A DNA stretch of 64,000 nucleotides from NCBI RefSeq assembly GCF_964340395.1, contig NC_135571.1:14002546-14066545 (forward strand), in the 5' to 3' direction. The stretch comes from Glandiceps talaboti (taxonomy: Eukaryota; Hemichordata; Enteropneusta; Spengelidae). A program made the translations under genes and the position numbers. Within the stretch, counting starts at the first letter, position 1; each line of letters begins with the position of its first letter. Shown here in pieces: positions 26,497-56,582 of the stretch. The notes below the pieces were generated by a model, which searched no databases, was not told where the DNA came from, and was given only the letters and a program-made list of their open reading frames with translations.

Positions 26497-29400
26497 TGTA
26501 TGTATATGTATATGTATGTATGTATGTATGTATGTACATGTATGTATGTACTATGTATGTATGTATGTATGTATGTATGTGTATGTCATATGTAATACAT
26601 ATGTGCATGCATGGCAGCCAATGGTGATGCATTCTTATATGTATCTTACATGAAATGTATGTTTTTTGGTCAGTGTTCCCTCTAAATGGCATGTTGACAC
26701 TGTAAATGCAAATTGTGATACATTTCTGCTATAAATTATAATTACATGTTATGATTTTGCAAGTTCATACGATATGTGAATTAGTAGTAGAACTTACTTA
26801 AAGAAAACTAACTTGCCTGTGGAAACTAGAAAAAAGAAACATTACAATACAGCTCAGGAATTGTTTCTGACTTGGTAGTACTGGACTAGCTCAGTGATAC
26901 CTAACCAGTTTACATGTTAGCAACTGGAAGGTAAAATATCAACACCAGCATAGTCTTGGTGTTAACATTGGGGCTAGCTCAGTGCAACTGGAAGGGTAGT
27001 CTGTAAGGTACGCCGTGACGGGGTGCCCTCAAACATCGGCCAACGAGAGGAGGCCGATGAGGGCGAAACGTCACAACGTATCTTACAGTCTACTGGAAGG
27101 GTTAATGCCAGCACTATTCCAGTGTCAGTATCCAATTGACACCAAGCCAGGAGTTGTACTGTATGCAAACTAACTTAAACTTGGAGAAATCAAGATAAAG
27201 GACAGAAAATAATTCCCTTTTGGCACATTTATGAAAATAGCAATCTTGTATTAAGCATCTTTCTCCAATTAAAAGCCACTTCATCATTGTGAAAATTTTC
27301 TACTGGCAAGTATACCTTGAAGACTTGAAGCTGGTCTCTAATAGAAACTTGTGCTCTATTTCCTAATATGTTCAACCTAAATAATTACACTAGAGGGAAC
27401 AGTGTGAGTGTTGATAGTAATTTGACATTACAGTATGTATACAAACTAGACTTTCACAGCCAACTACCTTTTGCTAAATTGTCAGTGAAACCATCAGACT
27501 GCGAGAGTCTATCAGTTAATATAGTTATTAAATTGTATATTATGAAATAGCCTGAATGAAAGGTATTTAAAAATTGGAAGGGCAGAAACTGAATCTAAAT
27601 ATGTACATGTATTCAGATATTATTCCCAACATTTTTCTCCGTTCTGCCAAGGAAAATATGAGTGACCTAAGGGGCCTTTGTCAGCAACCCTTAGGTCACA
27701 AGTATTTTACTGGTGAATGAAGAAAGTATTGGGGAATAATATAATTACATTGTATATCATTGCCAGTAATGTAAAAACAATTGGGGAAAGTAATGGCAAT
27801 GTTGAGTGTTTTGACTCTTCTTTTGAACACAGCAGAACCAGTGACGTAGACACACGTTGTCGTGATGTAGAACGACCAGAGTAGATATTCCATATTTTTC
27901 GTTGATCCTGGCTCGTGCATGGTATAATGCTGGAAGTCTAAAAAAAAAAAGTATGCTGGAGTGTTGTCAGTGTTATTAGCATGAAATGATTGGAAGTGTG
28001 TTATAAAATTTTGCGAGATCTTCAAGTAAATGCAGAATGAGAGATGTTAATAATTTTTTATGTATGATTTTGAAATAGGACTGAATGCAGAACAGTTCCT
28101 GTCAAACCGTCAACTTGTATTGGATGTTTCCAAGAAAATGAGAGAAGTGATGTTGTCAGAAGGACTGTTCAGGAAATTTGACGATGCTGTAGAACATGTA
28201 GACAAGACCAAGTTTCATATGGATATGTTTGATGTATGTCGTAATGCTGAACAACAGGTTTTGGAGAGCTTTGGTGTCAATGCTGATATCATGCCTGGAA
28301 GACTTCCCTTCTTTGCATTTGTAGTACCAAAATACAAGACTGATCCAGAGGTAAGCAGTATTTTACTGCATCTACCAGAATAGATTACGAGATACACAAT
28401 CGTGTACAGCCCTAATCAACCTTTTCTGCAGTGATTTCTTGTCAATCTGTAAGGTATAACATTTGTGCAATGCTATCAGCTATCACTCAATGGTGTAGAA
28501 GCCTGGTAGGGCTGAACAACACAACATATTTTACAGTGTAGGGTGTTTACAGACTTACACCTGAAGGACTGGGCCCAGTCTTTAAATTCAGTACATCACT
28601 AAGTCTCCCCTATGCAAACACTCTAGCCTTTATTTTACTCTAATTTTACAACATGATTTCATAATCAACATTTCGTAGCATTAATGTTCTTAAGCATGTA
28701 TTTTCTCAAAAAGAATGTAAATAACAGGTTTCTGTCTGTTAGATCTGAAAGGCTAAACCCTCCACTATTTGTTTACACTGATTGTATGATTCATTGGATT
28801 TTGAATGTAGACAAAACTAGAATTAATGTTTCATTTTACAAGAAAGAAAAGGTGTACTTTGTACAAAGGTTACACTATTAATTCATGTGTGAATTTATTC
28901 TTTTTCACATTAGATCATGAAACAATTTGACTTTGTCGGAAAGGGAGTTGCAAACCTGTTAAACGCTTTTATTCGTGTTGGTGATAAACGGCCAGATGTG
29001 GACCTGGTTGCCATAGAAACCAAGGAGAAGGTGTCGGTTTCTGAACTTCATTCCCAAAAGGACCGACCTATTGTATTCATGTCTTCATCGCAAAGCTGAC
29101 CCATAATGAGGGTAAGTATCAATCCTAATTCTAGGCTTTAATTATTCATTATTTTCCAATATTTTCATTTGTTCAAAGAACGAAAATACTGGTGACATCT
29201 GAAGGGCCTTCATCAAATGTTGGCAAAACCCATGTCGTGAATATTTTCCGATGTAATGAAAGAAAATATTGTGAAAATGCACAAGCTTAGTTGATCTAAG
29301 TTAGACATTATAACGCACCATTTGGTATACACACATACTGCTCTGATGTAGAACAACCAGGTTATAAATCATGGATAACTTGTATAGTGGTATAAACACC

Positions 29401-30558
29401 ATGAGAACAGAAAAGGGAAAGCTAACAAAGTACATAGGTTCCTACAAGGAACAACATCTCAGGAAAGGTTGTAAGACCATGGTAACAAACTGGAGAAACC
29501 ATGGACAATATATATTTTTCTGTGTGAATTGTCATTTGGATTTTAATTTAGAGCTAAATATCAGCAAAAATGATGACAGTTATTCCAAATCAAAATATAT
29601 ACAAGTGTAATAACAGCAATAAATACTTGAATATATACTGTACGGTGTTCAAATAATGTGTTTGTCATGTATATAAAAGTACCATAATCCTTTATTTTCA
29701 ATTTTCTTTTTCATTTTAGACCATCATCGAGGGTGGTCCTCTTTGCCAACTTTTCAAGGGCTACAAGGATAGAATGCAATTTGTGTTCGTCTATCTGCAA
29801 GAAGCCCATCCAAAAGATGGCTGGAGTTTTGGCGACAAATTCTCCCCTGTCAACTCTCATAAAACTTTAGAAGACAGAATCGATGCTGCCAGGTATGTAA
29901 AATCTCAAATTGTGAAATTAGTTTCTATGTTTAAAGTGCCCTAGTCTGTAACTTGGACCTGATTTTTGCAAACGTCCGAGTGCTAATTACATATACTTAC
30001 AATACAAAATGACAGAGACAGCATATTTATGTAGGAGTTAAGTTTGCAGTATAAGTGTGAGACTATGAATGCTGAAAGGGGAGGCTTGATAACTTTAAAT
30101 TGTTTAGCCATGATGTAATTTCGGACCATATTTGAGAATCATTTACAAAATATGAAGTGTAGTGAATTGAGTGTACTTAATCAGATTTGGTTTCAATTAC
30201 CAAGGTACATGTAGTAAATATAGTCAGATGTTATAGGTCTGCTCTGTCAAGAATATAAATCAAACATCCCTTTAACATTGTCCTTTCTATCAATCTTTTC
30301 AGAATGCTGGTAGACATTGAACCAGATCTGTTGACTACTGATATCACAGATGAAAGCAAAGTTCGCGTTCTGGTTGATAACATCGACAACAGCTTCGCTC
30401 TCAACTACGGTGCTTGGCCTACTCGTATTCTCGTGATTGAAAACAACGAGGTTACATTCGTCAGTGAACATCCCACTGAGGTCATGCAGCACCCAGAATT
30501 CATCATGTCTGATGGTATCAAACAGTTCATCGACAAGAAATACCCAGATGAAGAATGA
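22825..30558 (+). CDS. Iodothyronine deiodinase-like selenoprotein A, cytosolic/nuclear form
   Basis: Exons: 22,825-22,836, 25,717-25,960, 28,079-28,350, 28,914-29,111, 29,720-29,892, 30,303-30,558; all GT-AG and phase-consistent, 384 aa. An in-frame TGA 27 bases before the ATG supports the start. Residues 1-85 are hydrophilic, Lys/Glu/Asn-rich, with KKVKVEK (57-63) as a weak nuclear-signal candidate; there is no signal peptide or membrane anchor. Residues 86-176 form a helical domain I do not recognise. Residues 177-384 match the deiodinase thioredoxin fold: SSSQS-Sec-PIMR (Sec238), EAHPKDGW (Glu270, His272, Trp277), SHKTLEDR (His289) and YGAWPTRILVI. Known deiodinases remove iodine from thyroid hormones using Sec, Glu and His; that these substrates apply here is inference. 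The Cys usually two before Sec is Gln. A SECIS follows at 31,206. The fold assignment is strong, the reaction uncertain. Confidence 0.85.
26360..26590. repeat. (GTCT)n-(GTAT)n microsatellite
   Basis: Compound tetranucleotide tract in intron 2 of DIO-like A. Met/Tyr/Val/Cys frames here are artefacts. Confidence 0.95.
26997..27092 (-). mobile_element. MITE, 96 bp, 9-bp target-site duplication (copy 3)
   Basis: Same family as 12,682 and 12,979, in the opposite orientation. It starts TAGTCTGTAAGG, ends CTTACAGTCTA, and is bracketed by CTGGAAGGG (26,988-26,996 and 27,093-27,101). It lies in intron 2 of DIO-like A. Confidence 0.85.
27655..27900 (+). repeat. Dispersed element related to the 415-bp satellite
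   Basis: GTCACAAGTA, then GTGAATGAAGAAA, ATATAATTACATTGTAT and TTGCCAGTAAT follow in the same order as GTCACAAGTA, CTGAATGAAGAAAC, ATAATTATATTATTGGCAGTAAT in the satellite. GATGTAGAACGACCAG downstream recurs as GATGTAGAACAACCAG at 29,345. It lies in intron 2 of DIO-like A. Confidence 0.5.
29097..29099 (+). other. UGA codon read as selenocysteine (Sec238 of A)
   Basis: The frame continues Pro-Ile-Met-Arg to a GTAAGT donor at 29,112, and the next exons keep frame with deiodinase similarity. The position matches the catalytic Sec of deiodinases (U-P motif). The paralogue has UGA at the same place. Confidence 0.88.
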
Positions 30559-31205
30559 TTCAGCATCAAGTGACTAGAAGAATAAGTCACTCGACTACCC
30601 AATTCCATGTTGACTACCCTAGCCGAACGAACTTAATATAAACTACTTAAAAAGGCACATGTTTGAAATCTTAAGAAGTTTTGTTGTTTTCATTCACAGA
30701 AGATACTAGACTTTGTTGTTTCATTAATTGTGCAGAAAAAAAAAATGAATTAGATACTTCCATATGGAAGTGTAGATGTGAAAGCTGTGGTCTACGGTAA
30801 CTAAGAAAATTTGCTTGGATAGGCAGATTTTCTAAGTTGCTTTGAGACAAACGGTTTCTACCTAAACACCAGGATCTTCCTGGCAAGTAGGAGATTGGAG
30901 AGAGAGATTCATCAAAGTGGTGTTATCATTTTGAGTTGAAGAGTCTAAGAACTACATGATGGAAGTATGACAACGCGTAAATCAGGTCCTCTGGAAGTTT
31001 ATGTGTTTGAGAATTTAGTCCTGATATATGTGGTTCATGGATTCTTTCCTCTGAGTGCTATCACAAAATTTTCACTCTTCAAAGGGAAGGAGAACTGTTT
31101 CTAAACTTGAACTTGTCAATTCTGGAAGGGTTTCCTTCTGGATGGCGGCATTAGTTTGAGTTGTTGAATAGTTTTCGTAACAAACTGCAGACTGTGAAGT
31201 TAGTT

Positions 31206-31284
31206 GCATAGAGAGGGTTTGTGAAGACCTTGTGTAAAATCCATATATTTTGGAATCACTGGGTCTGATTTGTTTCTTCTAGTG
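31206..31284 (+). promoter_or_regulatory. SECIS element, type II, of DIO-like A
   Basis: Lies 650 bases after the stop codon. Lower helix GCATAGAG (31,206-31,213) pairs with TTCT-A-GTGC (31,276-31,284); an internal loop follows. The non-Watson-Crick core is GTGA (31,221-31,224) opposite TGAT (31,266-31,269). Helix II is GACCTTGTG against CACTGGGTC with one T-T mismatch. Unpaired AAAA (31,236-31,239) lies 10 bases after the quartet, and a short top helix is TCC/GGA. All the parts of the eukaryotic SECIS consensus are present at normal spacing. Confidence 0.82.
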
Positions 31285-32099
31285 CACAGAAAACACACTA
31301 TCTTGCATTTTGTTGGCTTTGAAGACCAGAAAATTTGATTGCTATTCCGACAAGTTGGTAGAGTAACATGGGATTTTAACAGCTGAAAAGAATCGGCTAT
31401 TTGTTTTATATTTTTTGTAAAAAAAAACTGATATTGTTGACGACTTGGATCTGTACAGCGACTTTGATTTCTAGGACACGCTTGACAAATACTGTATGAA
31501 CGATACCTTTGATAAGATGCTAAAATATATAAGTAGGTTTTTGTCTTAGACAAACCTTGAAAACCACTCATGTACAAGTATATAATACTAGGATTGAAAT
31601 ATGATCAGAAAAAAATATGACAACTTAGTGAGGCAGTTAACTCCACAGAGTTTCAGGCATGTATTTTATGAACATAGTGTGCACCATGATTTGAAGCAAA
31701 TTAAATCTATGGAATATTTGCATATTTTGAGTGAATTATCTTATAATTTAGTGGTCTGATAACTGCATAGAACTATCTTGTCATTGGACAATTATATAGA
31801 ACTATCTTGTCATTGGACAACTGCTTGCAAAACTGAAATATGATTGGAAAATATGTTTATTTGAAAGGAGATATTTTGTGGATTACCAATAGTTTTATTT
31901 CAAGAGGGTGCTAACTATAAAAGTCACCCCTTCAAATGATTCTACTTTTGACATTTGCTGGGACCCAAACAACTTCCATTCAAGTGTTTTATTTACAGAT
32001 ATAAGCCTTGTATACATTATAAGTATACAGTGGACTATCATAAGATATATTTCTGTTCTACTAACCTCACCAGAGGGTTCCTTCTTGGAAAAGTGCCAT

Positions 32100-32290
32100 T
32101 AAAACTAGTGTCACATCTTTATTGTATGGTCACATGTTCAGGGTCACATGCTATTGTTATGATGTCACATGCTAATGTTCCATGTTACAGTGTCACATGC
32201 CTCTGTAACACTCACATACCATTGTGACACATAACAATGTCACATCAGTGTCACTTGCTAATGTTAGGCTGTCACATTCTTGTTACAATA
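32100..32290 (+). repeat. Degenerate GTCACATG repeat
   Basis: At least eight loosely spaced copies of GTCACAT, often followed by GCTAATGTT, within the probable 3' UTR of DIO-like A. Confidence 0.6.
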
Positions 32291-32545
32291 ACTTACATTT
32301 TCACATGTTGTTATACTGGCCAACATATTTAGTTGACTTTTGTAATCGTGTGACAAGTGTTCCAACTTTTAGTTGAGTACACTGTATTTACATAACAGAA
32401 CTATATGTTGAATGTATAGCCTGACCTTACATATCAAACATGTATGTTAATTTTATCCTAGTTGGAGAATAATAATAATATTCATTTATAATGGTGTTGC
32501 ATTTTTGAAATCAAAAAGTACTTGTTGAACAAGTGGAAGAAACAA

Positions 32546-32674
32546 GTGTTTTTGTTAAGGGTCGTATCCAAGTAAAGTCTCCAACATATTGTACTATTAC
32601 TCACAACAAATATTGGGAAAAGTTTCCCCAATATTCCTACCACCATTAGGATACCAAACCCTTAACAAAAACAC
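32546..32674. repeat. Inverted repeat / foldback
   Basis: GTGTTTTTGTTAAGGGT...TATCC pairs with GGATA...ACCCTTAACAAAAACAC. A second small palindrome, ATATTGGGAAA/TTTCCCCAATAT, sits in the middle. In RNA it would form a long hairpin in the 3' UTR. Confidence 0.8.
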
Positions 32675-33426
32675 AGATTATATTTCCTGTGCTGTTAATT
32701 TTATGAATTAGATTAGTTTGATCTTATATTATAAAGATATATATTGACATATAGTGCCCTTATTGTGTATAGTTTAATAACTACATTTTCCTAATAGTTA
32801 AATAGTTTCCCCATTGTTTGGTAAAAATCTACTGTAGCCTATTCATGTGTAGTACACAGATAAAGAAATGTATAAACGTGTAATAGAAATGTCCCGGAAT
32901 CTATGTTAAATACGTGGCATTGTTTTACTGTATAACAGGATAGCATAGATTGCGAGATATCATGCACTAACAATTACATTGCAACTATTAATTCTTATGG
33001 GCATTGGAATTACGCACATGCCTGGAGTTGTGTCTCTCTGCGATACAGCACATTCCTATCATCACATTGAAAGCATCTATGAAGTATGAAAACAAACTTG
33101 TCAGACTATTTCGTGTAACTGAAATAGAAATTTCATCACAATTTGATGAAAACTAGATGAAAAAGATATTGACAGGGTTGTGTTGTATTATAGAGAATAT
33201 ATTTATACTGCTTGGAAAGACTGGTTGAAATCATTCTTGATAGCTTATCGTGTTTGTACAAGACAGAGAGAGGGTTTCTCACAGCACCTCTCTAAATATG
33301 TATTCGACTTTTTTCGTTGAATAATTAAGATATTTGAGACCAATAAAGTCTTTATAAGCTGCTAGAAGTGAATGTCTCTGTTGTGGAATCTAAACTGTGT
33401 GAGAGTCTTAGTGATGTGATGTTTGC

Positions 33427-33590
33427 CAAGCATGAATTGAGATGTGTTAGTTGTAACAGTCACTGTAATGTAGTCTAGATCTGAATTGAGATGTGTTAGT
33501 TGTATCTGCCATTGTAATATAGTCTAGATCTGAATTGAGATGTGTTAGTTGTAAGAATCATTGCAGTGTTGTCTAGATCTTAGCCCATGG
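33427..33590 (+). repeat. 49-bp tandem repeat, 3 copies
   Basis: Units begin TGAATTGAGATGTGTTAGTT and end near GTCTAGATC, just after the poly(A) signal of DIO-like A. Confidence 0.9.
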
Positions 33591-34945
<1,355 letters not shown>

Positions 34946-35211
34946 ACTTCGCCGCCCCCCCCCCCGCCCCCCCGAAACGTATACACTATACTCATTGAAC
35001 ATGACAAGCCATTCACATTTCTTCACCGTACCGTTATAATATACTACGGTTTACCAACACAGGTGATTTTTTTTTAAATACTGTATATAAACTTGCCATT
35101 ATGAAATATACGCGGTACGTTATGTATGTGGAACAGGGCATGTCATAGTTGAATTGAACTCATGAATATGTTAATTTCACTGTGACCCCAAATCTTAATA
35201 TTCATGTTATG

Positions 35212-35218
35212 TTATAAG
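35212..35218 (+). promoter_or_regulatory. Possible TATA box of DIO-like B
   Basis: TTATAAG lies 65 bases before the start codon, which would give a short 5' UTR of about 35 nt. Weak support from the motif alone. Confidence 0.3.
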
Positions 35219-35276
35219 CGTCTCCTAAATACATACGTCTGAACAGCTGGAGCATCATGCCGCGTGATTAACCAAA

Positions 35277-44882
<9,606 letters not shown>

Positions 44883-45160
44883 GAAATAATCCACAGAAAA
44901 TCATTGTATTCTATTTAAATATTGTGTAACCTTACCATTCCTAAATTTTTACACTTTTCCAGTGCCAACTCACAATTTCTATTGATTGACACAAATTTTA
45001 TTTTCATAAGCAATGGATATACTTTGTTTGTGAAAATCTTACTTTACTCAAGTAATTTAATGATGAACTTTGGTCTGCAATTATTCAACTCAAGGAACTA
45101 ATTTTTAACTTTGACCTGTGACTGCTTGATTCAAAATAAATTCTTCATCTCATAGAAGTT
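44883..45160 (+). other. Probable 3' UTR of DIO-like B
   Basis: Runs from TAA to AATAAA at 45,135-45,140. I found no stem with a (A/G)TGA/TGA(T) core and unpaired AA at normal spacing here, nor a convincing one up to about 46,600. Confidence 0.5.
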
Positions 45161-46983
<1,823 letters not shown>

Positions 46984-47379
46984 ATGATTATAATAAAAGA
47001 CAATAATACTACACGTTCGTTTTATGACGTTGGTGTAGACACATTTATAATATGATTTAAATATAGTATTCGTCGTTATCTATTGTATATATTATTGAAA
47101 CTGGTTACCATGGAATTATAATTGACGTGTCCATTTCAAAATTTAAGAATCGCCAACTGTAAAGAAACAAAGAATGAATTATGACTTGTACGAACCATAT
47201 GATATAAATCAACATGGAACCGAAAAGTCAATGCCAGTTGAGAGCCAAGAGTTGAACTTGAAGGCAGAGCAGAGTCTGCATTCACAAATAGCATAAGGTA
47301 GCATTTGAACTTATACTGGGATGCCATTGGATAACATGTTTGTAGTGTATGATGTATACCTAGCCATCTAACCCATCAT

Positions 47380-47915
47380 TGGTTGGTTTACCATAGGATT
47401 TTTTTTAAATGATGACGTAGAAATGTGCCTGATATACAACCTACCACGTCATTGGTTGGTTCACTATAGAGAAATGATATGACGTTTACCTACCTTGTAT
47501 CTAACCTACCACGTCCTTGGTTAGTTCACTATAGAGAAATGATATGACGTTTACCTACCTTGTATCTAACCCACCACGTCATTGGTTAGTTCACTATAGA
47601 GAAATGATATGACTTTTACCTACCTTGTATCTAACCCACCACGTCATTGGTTAGTTCACTATAGAGAAATGATATGACGTTTACCTACCTTGTATCTAAC
47701 CCACCACGTCATTGGTTAGTTCACTATAGAGAAATGATATGACTTTTACCTACCTTGTATCTAACCCACCACGTCATTGGTTAGTTCACTATAGATAAAT
47801 GATATGACTTTTACCTACCTTGTATCTAACCCACCACGTCATTGGTTAGTTCACTATAGAGAAATGATATGACGTTTACCTACCTTGTATCTAACCCACC
47901 ACGTCATTGGTTGGT
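47380..47915. repeat. ~64-bp tandem repeat, about 8 copies
   Basis: Unit contains TTGGTTAGTTCACTATAGAG, then AAATGATATGAC and CTACCTTGTATCTAACCCACC. It lies just downstream (minus sense) of the 80-nt exon of lectin 1. Diverged copies continue to about 48,070. Confidence 0.93.
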
Positions 47916-48051
47916 TGACTAAAGAAAATGACGGCGTACATACATACCTCGTATCTCACACTAGTGGTTGACTACAGAACAATGATGACGTAAGTACCTG
48001 GTATCTCACACACCATTGGTTGACTATAATAAATGATGACGTACTACATAC

Positions 48052-54393
<6,342 letters not shown>

Positions 54394-54399
54394 AGCGTG

Positions 54400-55420
54400 G
54401 TCTCTACTCTGAAATATCAACGATGACATCACTATGAGTTTTTCTAATCACTCATCGAATTGAGACATCAAAGAAAAAACAACTATTTTTACAGTTCATT
54501 TACTATTTTGGCAAACACAAATTGACAAGTATAGAGCTAGAGATATTTAACAACAGTATTGCATTTTTGAATCAACAATATGAACATTTCTGAATTATTA
54601 CACGACTTTTTTGTGAAATTTGCTACGTTTGGTTGTTTATTGTAACACTACTCTCCTAAACCTTGCAGGTTTCACTTATATTGTCGATGTAGGACTCAGC
54701 TATTATAACTTTGGTGTGATTAAGTACGAACAAACAAACTTAATATCCACATTAATTAATATTTCAAGTTGAACACAGATGATGCAAAGTGTGGGGACAG
54801 TCGAATTGTAAATTATATAATTATATCAAACATTGGTTAATACTTTGTTATAGAATAGAAATAAATAAAATTAATATATAAATATATAAATATATAAAAT
54901 AAAACTATATTTATAGTACAATGACTAACTACGGTTGCCTATAATGTGTCTCTGTGCAATGAATAACTGTTTTGTATTTCAATCATTCATTCCAGACTAT
55001 ATTTATAGAACGAGCAGAATTTTAGGTGGGATGGGGCTGGGGAGATCTATTTGGTAAAGTTTTTATCGCGGCTAACGTGTTCACGAAAAATTCAAGCCAA
55101 AGCAGACGAATATCGTTTTAATAGTGCTACATTTTATCCTCTGCTTCGACAAATATCTTATTTATAGTGCTACATTTTATCGTCTGCTTCGACGAATATC
55201 TTATTTATAGTGCTACATATTATTGTGTGGTGCATCAAAAATCTTACTATAGATTAATATGTGACAGCTATATTTAGGTGATTCGTGCTCTTAAATGTTA
55301 ATACTTTTACCGTTTGTTGAGCAGACGATAAAATGTGATAATGTCAATAGTAAGATTTTTGTCAACTCTGACGACATTCTATGATGTCAGATTAACGAAT
55401 TCTTATGGTATAGTAAAATA
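54400..55420. other. Upstream of lectin 1, no gene seen
   Basis: Contains a ~58-bp direct repeat, GTGCTACATTTTATC-TCTGCT (about 55,124, 55,160 and a partial copy at 55,208), with an inverted copy near 55,320-55,340. No clear TATA box within 60 bases of the lectin 1 start. Confidence 0.5.
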
Positions 55421-55823
55421 TATAGCTAAATGATGTAGGCGTAGTGTTTCATTCATGAGACATGACGTCTTTGACACAGAGTTAGATATATTTCAACTCT
55501 AGACTAACAATAACAGAGACACAATAAACACAGCAGGATCCTTTGCCCAATCACACTGAACAGTGATAAGCATTGATATTCTTTCACAGTCCAGTAAAAA
55601 CAGGCTTCTAACGAAACACATTACTGGACTTGATGTTTTTAATGGCTGCAATTGTTTATTTTCCAACTCAGTGATATAAATCATTTCAACTTGACTATTT
55701 CTACATCCCCCACTGTGAAAGGTACCTATGTAATTGTTTGTTTAGCATTAGAAGTTGTCTGAGGGTGTGTATTAAATGTCATGTCACATGAGTGAAACAC
55801 CAAGCCTACATCATTTTATCTGT
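55421..55823 (+). mobile_element. MITE with 43-bp terminal inverted repeats (copy 2)
   Basis: Left end TAGCTAAATGATGTAGGCGT, right end CCAAGCCTACATCATTTTAT; the body is about 320 bp and non-coding. Same family as 52,062-53,597 and 57,999-58,392. Confidence 0.85.
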
Positions 55824-56400
55824 ATTAGTGTACGGAAACGAATGAAGAAGACTGGAGTATGCTCGTTGGATTTGAGACGCCAGACCATCTGACGATGTTT
55901 GACCATGATATAATGGTATACGTTGACTTTGAGCTGTCATAACACTGTACATACCAGCAACCACGACATGTAAAACGTGTCAATATTATGTGTTTAGTAT
56001 AGTGGCAAAACTATGCTGGTACTCTTGTATCAAGCATAAATCATCATAAATATTGATGACATAACTATATGAAATGATAATAATACCTACTGTAAAAGTT
56101 AAGCGCTTTTTATAAATTCCAATATACACTTTAAGTCATTTCAACAGAATGTTTTGAGCTACCATACATCTGATACATAATATTTGCCCTGCCAGGCCAC
56201 TGGCCAAAATCGCACATTTATAAGGGCAAAATAAAACCGTTACTGTAACAGCATAGGAGAGAGATAAAGAAAAAATACTTAAAGGAATGAATTCATAAGC
56301 AAATAATTAAATACACTCTTTTCTAAACTTGAATGATTTGTACACAAAAACTGTAAAAGATCAAAATAATCTTCTCAGTGGCTTTTAACTTCAGCTCGCC

Positions 56401-56401
56401 C

Positions 56402-56491
<90 letters not shown>

Positions 56492-56525
56492 GGACAGACA
56501 GACGGATAGATGTATAGACAGACGG
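56401..56525. repeat. (CAGA)n microsatellite
   Basis: Tetranucleotide tract adjoining a CTAA stem-loop. Confidence 0.96.
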
Positions 56526-56547
56526 ACAGATACCGCACAATGCCTAT

Positions 56548-56582
56548 AGCACTACTAAACCTTATTGGTTCAGTTGTTCTAA
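56548..56582 (+). mobile_element. Stem-loop ending in CTAA, Helitron-like 3' end (copy 3)
   Basis: AGCACTACTAAACC...GGTTCAGTTGTTCTAA, preceded by ATGCCTAT as in copy 2 and again immediately after a microsatellite; slightly decayed stem. Confidence 0.4.

Larger units (their letters stand above)
30559..33365 (+). other. Probable long 3' UTR of DIO-like A with poly(A) signal
   Basis: From the stop codon to AATAAA at 33,342-33,347, which is followed by GT-rich DNA from about 33,375. It holds the SECIS. No coding exon was seen. Long 3' UTRs with a distant SECIS are usual for selenoprotein mRNAs; an earlier cleavage site after 31,284 is possible. Confidence 0.55.

Noticed and set aside
29097-29099. 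UGA as a normal stop codon ending a short protein
   Set aside because: The same frame continues to a donor, the next two exons keep frame and carry deiodinase motifs, the paralogue has UGA at the same place, and a SECIS lies in the 3' UTR.
30967-31012. Alternative SECIS in DIO-like A (ATGAC with helix AACGCGTAAA / TTTATGTGTT and TGAG)
   Set aside because: The core register fits, but the AAA would be paired or sit only 7 bases after the quartet, and the lower helix is poor; the structure at 31,206 is much better.
47136-47275. Last coding exon of lectin 1 (acceptor at 47,276, 49 residues)
   Set aside because: Phase fits, but the acceptor is mediocre and the tail has no likeness to the short TDCCGSS end of lectin 2; kept only as a possibility.
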